Assembly (NCBI RefSeq): GCF_933775445.1
Contig: NC_065878.1
Span: forward strand, 15,201,395-15,265,394
DNA: 64,000 nt
Direction: 5' to 3'
Origin: Argentina anserina
Lineage: Eukaryota; Streptophyta; Magnoliopsida; Rosales; Rosaceae
Shown piece after piece: positions 58,590 to 64,000 of this stretch (its first letter is position 1; each line of letters starts with the position of its first letter). The notes under the pieces were generated by a model. It made no database searches. It was given only the letters and a program-made list of their open reading frames with translations, and was not told where the DNA came from. The translations under genes were made by a program, and so were the position numbers.

Positions 58590-61500
58590 CCGCATCCGTA
58601 GCTGGTTGTAGCAAAATTGATATGACTTTCAATATTTCTAACTTTGTTGGTTTTGATACATGGATTATTGATTCGGGTGCATCTGATCATATGACTTATG
58701 ACAAATCTTATTTTACCGTATTGTCTCCTCCACCAGTACCATATGTTACTAATGTTAATGGTGAGGCATTTCCCGTATTAAGGAAAGAGTCAGTTCGTAT
58801 TACTCCCACCATAGAGCTTCACAATGTGCTCTATGTACCTGTTTTATCTCATCATTTGATATATGTTCCCCAATTGAACTCTGACGCTAAATGCTCTGTG
58901 TATTTTTTCCCATGTATGTGATATTTCAGGATCTTCTCACCGGGGAGTTAATTGGTCGGGGGTATTTGAGGGGCCGATTGTTTCACCTGGATCACACATA
59001 TGCGGGGGAGAAACCAGGGGCCCAGTCTCGGACCGCTTTAATCTCCACTTCTGACAAGCTAAGTGAAGTTTGGTTATGGAATCGTCGTTTAAGGCATCCA
59101 TCTTTTAGTGTTATGAAAAAATATATGCCTACTTTGTTCATTAGCGTAGATGAGTCACTTTTACGTTGTGAGAGATGTGTTTTGGGTAAGAGTCATCGAT
59201 CTACTTATTCCCCTAGTACTTCTAATAAACATATTCTTCTTTCGAATTAATTCATTCTGATGTTTGGTGATCCTCCAAAAAGTCTACTGTGTCAGGGATG
59301 CGTTATTATGTGTCATTTATTGATGATTGCACCCGTCTTTCATGGATTGTTCTCCTCAAAACTAAAGATGAGGTTTTTCCCGCTTTTCAAGCCTTCTATA
59401 CCACTATCCAAACACAATATAATGTCACCATTAGAGTTCTTCGTTCCGATAATGGGGGGGGAATATGTGAATCATGTCTTTCAGGAGTTCCTTAACACAC
59501 ACGGAATTGTTCATCAAACAACGTGTCCTTATACACATGAGCAGAATGAAGTTTCTGAAAGGAAAAATAGTCACTTACTTGACATGGCTCGGTGTATTCT
59601 TTTTAGTGCCCATATGCCCAAATACCTTTGCATCTCATGTCTCCTTACCCTCTTTTCATAATCTTCATGCCCGTGTTTTCGGTTGTGTTGCTTTTGTCCA
59701 TCTTCCAAAACACCAGAGATCTAAGTTGGATGCCCGGGCCGTTAAATGTGTGTTTGTTGGGTATGGCGGACATCAGAAAGGGTACCGGTGCTATCACCCG
59801 CCTACCGGGAAGTACTATATCACTAAGGGTGTTACTTTGTTTGAGGACATGAGCTATTTTTCCTCTTCTGATACTGCTCTTCAGGGGGAGAATTCATATT
59901 TTGAAGAGTTGTATCATGGAGAGGGGGAGATAAGTAAGCCAATAGATATGGTGACAGGTTCTATTGAGATTACCAATGTGTCAGCTACACATGCACCACC
60001 GGATGATTCCGGCAGTGAAGTTACTCCAGAAATTCAGGTACTAGCAGATGACAACACAACTGCCCCTCATGTCTCTACACCTGACCAATGCTCTCCTGGT
60101 ACGGAAGATCACTCATATGAGGTTAGTCATTCTATTGGGACTAATACTAGTGAGGCTAATAGTAGACAATATGTCTTGCCAAATAGGTTTACTCGGGGTC
60201 AACCAACAAAAAAATATGAACTTACCCTTCAAGCGAAAGTTAAGTATCATGTGGCAAATTTTATGTCTACCAAAATATTGTCTAAGTCATATGAATCATT
60301 TGTGAATCAAATATCTACTGTATCAGTACCTAACAAAGTGCATGATGCATTGAGAGATCCAAAATGGAGGAAAGCAATGGAGGAAGAGATGGAAGCATTA
60401 CAAAAGAACAATACTTGGGAGCTTGTATCTCCATCACATGGCAAGAAGACTGTGGGATGTCGTTGGGTGTTTACAGTGAAGCATAATCCAGATAGGTCAG
60501 TAAGCCGGTATAAAGCACGCCTAGTAGCAAAAGGGTTCACCCAGACATATGGCATAGACTATGATGAGACATTTGCACATGTTGCGAAGATAAACAATAT
60601 TCGGGTATTGCTCTCTTGTGCTGCCAACTTAAACTGGCCACTTAGACAGATTGATGTTGAGAATGCATTCCTTCATGGAGAACTTACAGAAGAAGTGTAC
60701 ATGGATCTTCCGCCGGGATATGCAACCGCTTCTCCAAGTAACTTTGTATGCATATTGAGAAAATTTTTGTATGGTCTTAAACAGTCACACCGTGCCTGGT
60801 TTGGAAGATTCTCACAATTCATGAGGAGAATTGGCTACAGACAGAGTAATTCAGACCACACATTATTTCTCAGACATCAGCAAGGGAAGGTAATAGCCCT
60901 AATTATATATGTTGATGATATGGTAGTTACTGGGAATGATACTATTAAGGTGGATAGATTACAGAAACAGCTAGCCACAAAATTTGAGTTGAAAGACCTA
61001 GGTACACTCAAGTACGTCTTGGGCATTGAGGTAGCCCGAGGAAGTGATGGTATCTATCTGTGTCAGAGGAAGTACATCCTTGATCTACTAACAGAGACCG
61101 GTATGCTGGATTGCACTCCCATTGATACTCCTATTGAGCAGAACCATCGGTTAACAAAGTATTCAGATCAAGTGCCGACTGAAAAAACTCATTATCAGAG
61201 ACTAGTTGGACGTCTGATTTATTTATCACATATCAGACCAGATGTTGCATATGCAGTAAGTGTAGTGAGTCAGTTCATGCATAATCCAAGTGTAGACCAC
61301 ATGGATGTTGTTGTAAGGATTTTGAGGTACTTGAAGTCAACTCCAGGAAGAGGAGTAATGTTTTCTAATCACAAAAATATTTTTGAGATTTGTGGCTTCA
61401 CAGATGCAGACTATGCTGGAAATATTACAGATCGGAAATCCACATCAGTGTACTTTACCTTTGTTACAGGTATTCTTATTACATGGAAGAGTAAGAAACA

Positions 61501-61870
61501 AAAAGTGGTAGCTCGATCTAGTGCTGAAGCAGAGTACAGAGGTATGGCTCAGGGAGTGTGCGAATTATTATGGCTTAGAAATTTGCTACAAGATTTGGGT
61601 ATTAAGCCTCAGTGGCTCAGTGTACTATGCAGCTGTACTGTGACAACAATGCAGTTATTGATATTTCCCAGAATCATGTGCAACATGATCGTACAAAACA
61701 TGTGAAAGTTGATCGTCACTTTATAAAGGAGAAACTAGACGCAAAAATCATCAGTTTTCCTTTTGTTCCTACAGAAGAGTAACTTGCCGATATGCTCACA
61801 AAATGAGTGTCTAAAAAGGCCTTTTATAATTCACTTAGCAAGTTGGATGGTTGATATGTATGCACCAACT
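58590..61870 (+). pseudogene. copia protease-integrase-RT-RNase H of element 3, broken
   Basis: Retropepsin (IIDSGASDHM) is intact, but the frame breaks near 58905. HHCC pre-integrase, integrase core, reverse transcriptase (YVDDMVVTG) and RNase H follow. The lesions include a frameshift near 59230, the eight-G run at 59454-59461, a deletion of about 86 bp in the integrase (after MPKYL, resuming at ASHVSLPS) near 59630, a frameshift near 61610-61640, and a stop in the C-terminal EEQLAD region near 61780. It is not functional. Confidence 0.9.
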
Positions 61871-61880
61871 TGAAGGGGAG

Positions 61881-62002
61881 TGTTGGCGTGAATCACGGAG
61901 GGGATTGAGGGATAATTATTGTTAAAAGTATATGCTTTCTGATTATATATAGGATATCAATATGTATAGATCAATTAAGAAAGTTTAATATATTTTTCCT
62001 CT
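61881..62002 (+). repeat. 3' LTR of copia element 3
   Basis: 122 bp; about 96% identical by eye to the 5' LTR; followed by the target duplication CCATC. Confidence 0.9.
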
Positions 62003-62007
62003 CCATC

Positions 62008-62680
62008 ATTGATCATTGGGTTTTGGCCTTGTTGATTAAATGAAGGTTCAGAAGAGGATGAATTACTAATCTTCATGGCTACTCAATTCTTTGTTTTTTG
62101 GAACGAGCATAACAAATATATATGGGAGCAAGAATAAATATTCATTAATCTACTACTTAATGCAAAGAGAAGGCTAATATTATTCAAAAGAAGAGATATT
62201 AACATTCTCCATGGCTGTAACTCTGCCTACGTGATAGATAGTACTGATTTTGAGGTTTGTTTTCTGGTATGCCAAAAGATGCATCTACTTCAAAACCTAC
62301 TTGGTCGATTATTGTTTTGAAAGAGGGGAAAAAAATTAAGAAGATACTTGGTTGTAGACTTGTAGTTGTTGCTAATAGCAATCTCTCTAGATAATTTTGG
62401 TGACAAGTAACATCTCAAACCAAAGGTGAGCTAGATTTTTCTTGATTCATCTTGGAATGAATTTAGAGTTGCTTCAAATTTCTCATTGCTAATGAATGAA
62501 GATGTTGCTACGTTCCTTTCCTATATTACTAGGTGGATAATTCTCCCCCCGTGAAAACTAAGTGAGTCATAGAACTTGCACCATAAGCCCTAAACGAATT
62601 CATAACATAATGAATTAGATAGATAATGGTGGAAACAAATGTGTAGGTTAAGTAGGTAATGTTTCACCATGTTATCAACA
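62008..62680. other. intergenic DNA, no gene seen
   Basis: Its left end is the original upstream flank of the MATE gene, displaced by element 3. No coding region recognised. Confidence 0.45.
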
Positions 62681-62752
62681 ATCAGAGTGGCGCAGCGGAA
62701 GCGTGGTGGGCCCATAACCCACAGGTCCCAGGATCGAAACCTGGCTCTGATA
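62681..62752 (+). tRNA. initiator tRNA-Met (CAT)
   Basis: A 72-nt cloverleaf. The acceptor stem ATCAGAG pairs with CTCTGAT. The D-arm region is GCGCAGCGGAAGCG, the anticodon arm is GGGCCCATAACCC with anticodon CAT, and the T-arm is CAGGATCGAAACCTG. The GGGCCCATAACCC arm and the ATCGA T-loop are characteristic of plant cytosolic initiator tRNA-Met. There is no intron. Its 3' end plus CCA is exactly complementary to the primer-binding site of copia element 1. Confidence 0.96.
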
Positions 62753-63221
62753 CAGAGTGGCTTCCGATTTCTTTTTGTAATTTTTTTCATTATCTTCATT
62801 TTATGTAAATACTCATAATTTTTCCTCTTATTTATGCAGACTGGATTTTGCCCAGTAACTTGTATAAAATCAGTTGTCGTAATTCCTTCTTTGTATAGAA
62901 TCAGTGTATCCAAAGCTGGATCAACATTACACTGCTGCAACATAACAAACGGTTTAAATTTCAGCTCCAACCAAAACCATTGGTAAAATTATTACATGAA
63001 TATTAATAATTATTACAGTAAGATTGCAATTGTCTTTCGACCTCCCAATCTCCCATCCTATTAGATAGAAAGTGGAGGCCTCCAGTGTTTCATTACAGGG
63101 TCCCTATCCTAGTTCAAAGTTTAAAGAACTAGCAAAGCTACAACAGATATCTCTAAAATTCCACCTAGTAGCTCAGATGAACTAAAGCACTCTTTACCCT
63201 AGTAGTTTTGTACTATAATCT
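62753..63221. other. intergenic DNA and probable 3' UTR
   Basis: Follows the tRNA gene and leads to the stop codon of the minus-strand epimerase gene; the right part is probably its 3' UTR. Confidence 0.45.
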
Positions 63222-63979
63222 TCAGAAACCTCCCTTCTCAAGATCCAGGTTCTCAGTACAGAAACTCGATGGCACAACAGAAAGCTGCAACCTCCCTGTC
63301 CATTCCTCTCCTAGCTTCAAGGTGATGGGTTTTTCAATTGCCGCAGCATCCACACAAAGCATCTGTTTGTACTCCTCATCACCGAAATCAACCATGGATT
63401 TTGATTTCTTCTCCCATGGATTCCAAACAACTGAAAATGTGTAAATCAAGTTGCTTAGTAAGAAACTTGATATATGATACATAACTCCATGATACATCTA
63501 GCGTTAACCATGATACATAACTCCTTCAACAGTTCAACCTAAGGTTTTCCCTTTTTCCACAATAGTAATAAACATAAACGTATTTAATGCACAATAGTCC
63601 TTTAAAAAAAAAACACACAATAGTCACTGTATTCAACTGTTACTAGTTGTTGTTTTTGTAGGGGACTGTTACTAGTTGTTGTTTTTTTAGGGGACTGTTA
63701 CTAGTTTATAACAGCTACAAAAATGAAAGAATACATACATTTAACCAACTGAAAGAAATATTAATTAACCAACCTGTCACTGTATACAACTGTTAGTAGT
63801 TGGCGAAACAACTATGATATCTATACTTTACATCTAACCAATTTAGAACAAATCAGAAGATCAACACATGCCAGCTTACCAACATCTGGTAGTCCTTCCT
63901 TTCTGATCACGTATGTCTGCTTTTTCTCATGATCAAGAATTGCAATTACTTTGCGTGAACTTAGATAAAGTCGATCAAC
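63222..63979 (-). CDS. glucose-6-phosphate 1-epimerase-like protein, last two exons
   Basis: Minus-strand exons 63880-63979 and 63222-63430 join in frame; the gene continues beyond the right edge. The readable part gives VDRLYLSSRKVIAILDHEKK, then VVWNPWEKKSKSMVDFGDEE, then MLCVDAAAIEKPITLKLGEE and the tail SVVPSSFC. This is the C-terminal part of the plant aldose-1-epimerase-like family annotated as putative glucose-6-phosphate 1-epimerase (apospory-associated protein C-like). These beta-sandwich proteins are thought to interconvert anomers of hexose 6-phosphates. The active-site His residues would lie upstream, outside the window. The intron contains a 29-bp tandem repeat. Confidence 0.87.
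63637..63706. repeat. 29-bp tandem repeat in the epimerase intron
   Basis: The unit CTGTTACTAGTTGTTG plus a T run and AGGGGA repeats about 2.4 times. Confidence 0.85.
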
Positions 63980-64000
63980 CTGTCAGGAGAACAAATGTAT

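Larger units (their letters stand above)
57690..62002 (+). mobile_element. Ty1/copia LTR retrotransposon, element 3, with captured host sequence
   Basis: LTRs 57690-57811 and 61881-62002 (122 bp) with an exact target duplication CCATC (57685-57689 and 62003-62007). The LTRs differ by eye at about five positions. The primer site TGGTATCACAGC starts at 57812 and the polypurine tract TGAAGGGGAG precedes the 3' LTR. Gag is absent. In its place the leader holds an ABC-transporter fragment and probably an aspartic-protease fragment, then retropepsin and a broken pol. It is inserted just upstream of the MATE pseudogene. Confidence 0.93.

Noticed and set aside
62199..62970. Minus-strand frames overlapping the tRNA gene region
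   Set aside because: No domain or exon support; one of them runs straight through the tRNA gene.

Overview
The window is plant nuclear DNA. Genes have many short GT-AG introns, one gene encodes a chloroplast thylakoid protein (CURT1A), there is a plant G-box-binding bZIP, and the intergenic space is filled with Ty1/copia and Ty3/gypsy LTR retrotransposons and small inverted-repeat elements. Protein similarity points to a eudicot, probably a rosid such as Rosaceae, but the species cannot be fixed from sequence alone.

Layout. 1-9.4 kb has no recognisable gene. It holds a TRIM-like element (2.5-2.85 kb) and a dense cluster of foldback/MITE elements seated in (AT)n runs (4.25-7.7 kb). 9.6-12.4 kb is a six-exon BTB-BACK gene of the POB1/LRB type (+). 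13.1-20.4 kb is a five-exon CURT1A gene (-); its first intron carries a complete copia element (element 1, 14616-19940) with identical LTRs. 20.5-23.7 kb has a hAT-like MITE and a 97-bp duplication. 23.7-29.66 kb is a rearranged gypsy element with a broken pol (-) and LTR pieces in both orientations. 31.5-33.3 kb is a three-exon AOP-like 2-oxoglutarate dioxygenase (-) with a MITE in intron 2. 34.07-35.04 kb holds two nested hAT-like MITEs. About 36.1-36.3 kb may hold a small broken cysteine-rich peptide gene. 36.8-38.9 kb is a five-exon GDSL esterase/lipase (-). 39.64-40.27 kb is a hAT-like MITE containing a tRNA-like sequence. 40.65-46.2 kb is copia element 2, which is decayed, lacks most of gag and is interrupted by a gypsy solo LTR. 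46.9-48.0 kb is a long foldback element. 48.2-52.7 kb is a G-box-binding bZIP gene (+). 53.5-57.6 kb is a MATE/DTX transporter pseudogene (-) with a 1.87-kb solo LTR in its first intron. 57.69-62.0 kb is copia element 3, inserted 75 bp upstream of the MATE start codon; its leader carries an ABCC-transporter fragment and probably an aspartic-protease fragment. 62.7 kb is an initiator tRNA-Met gene. The right edge holds the last two exons of a glucose-6-phosphate 1-epimerase-like gene (-).

The intact host genes look unrelated to one another. The retroelements form a connected story. Three related copia elements share a pol lineage and an initiator-tRNA-Met primer-binding site. Two have lost gag, and all three carry an over-long G run at the same point of the integrase. 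The priming tRNA is itself encoded in the window. The most unusual item is the host-gene capture in element 3.
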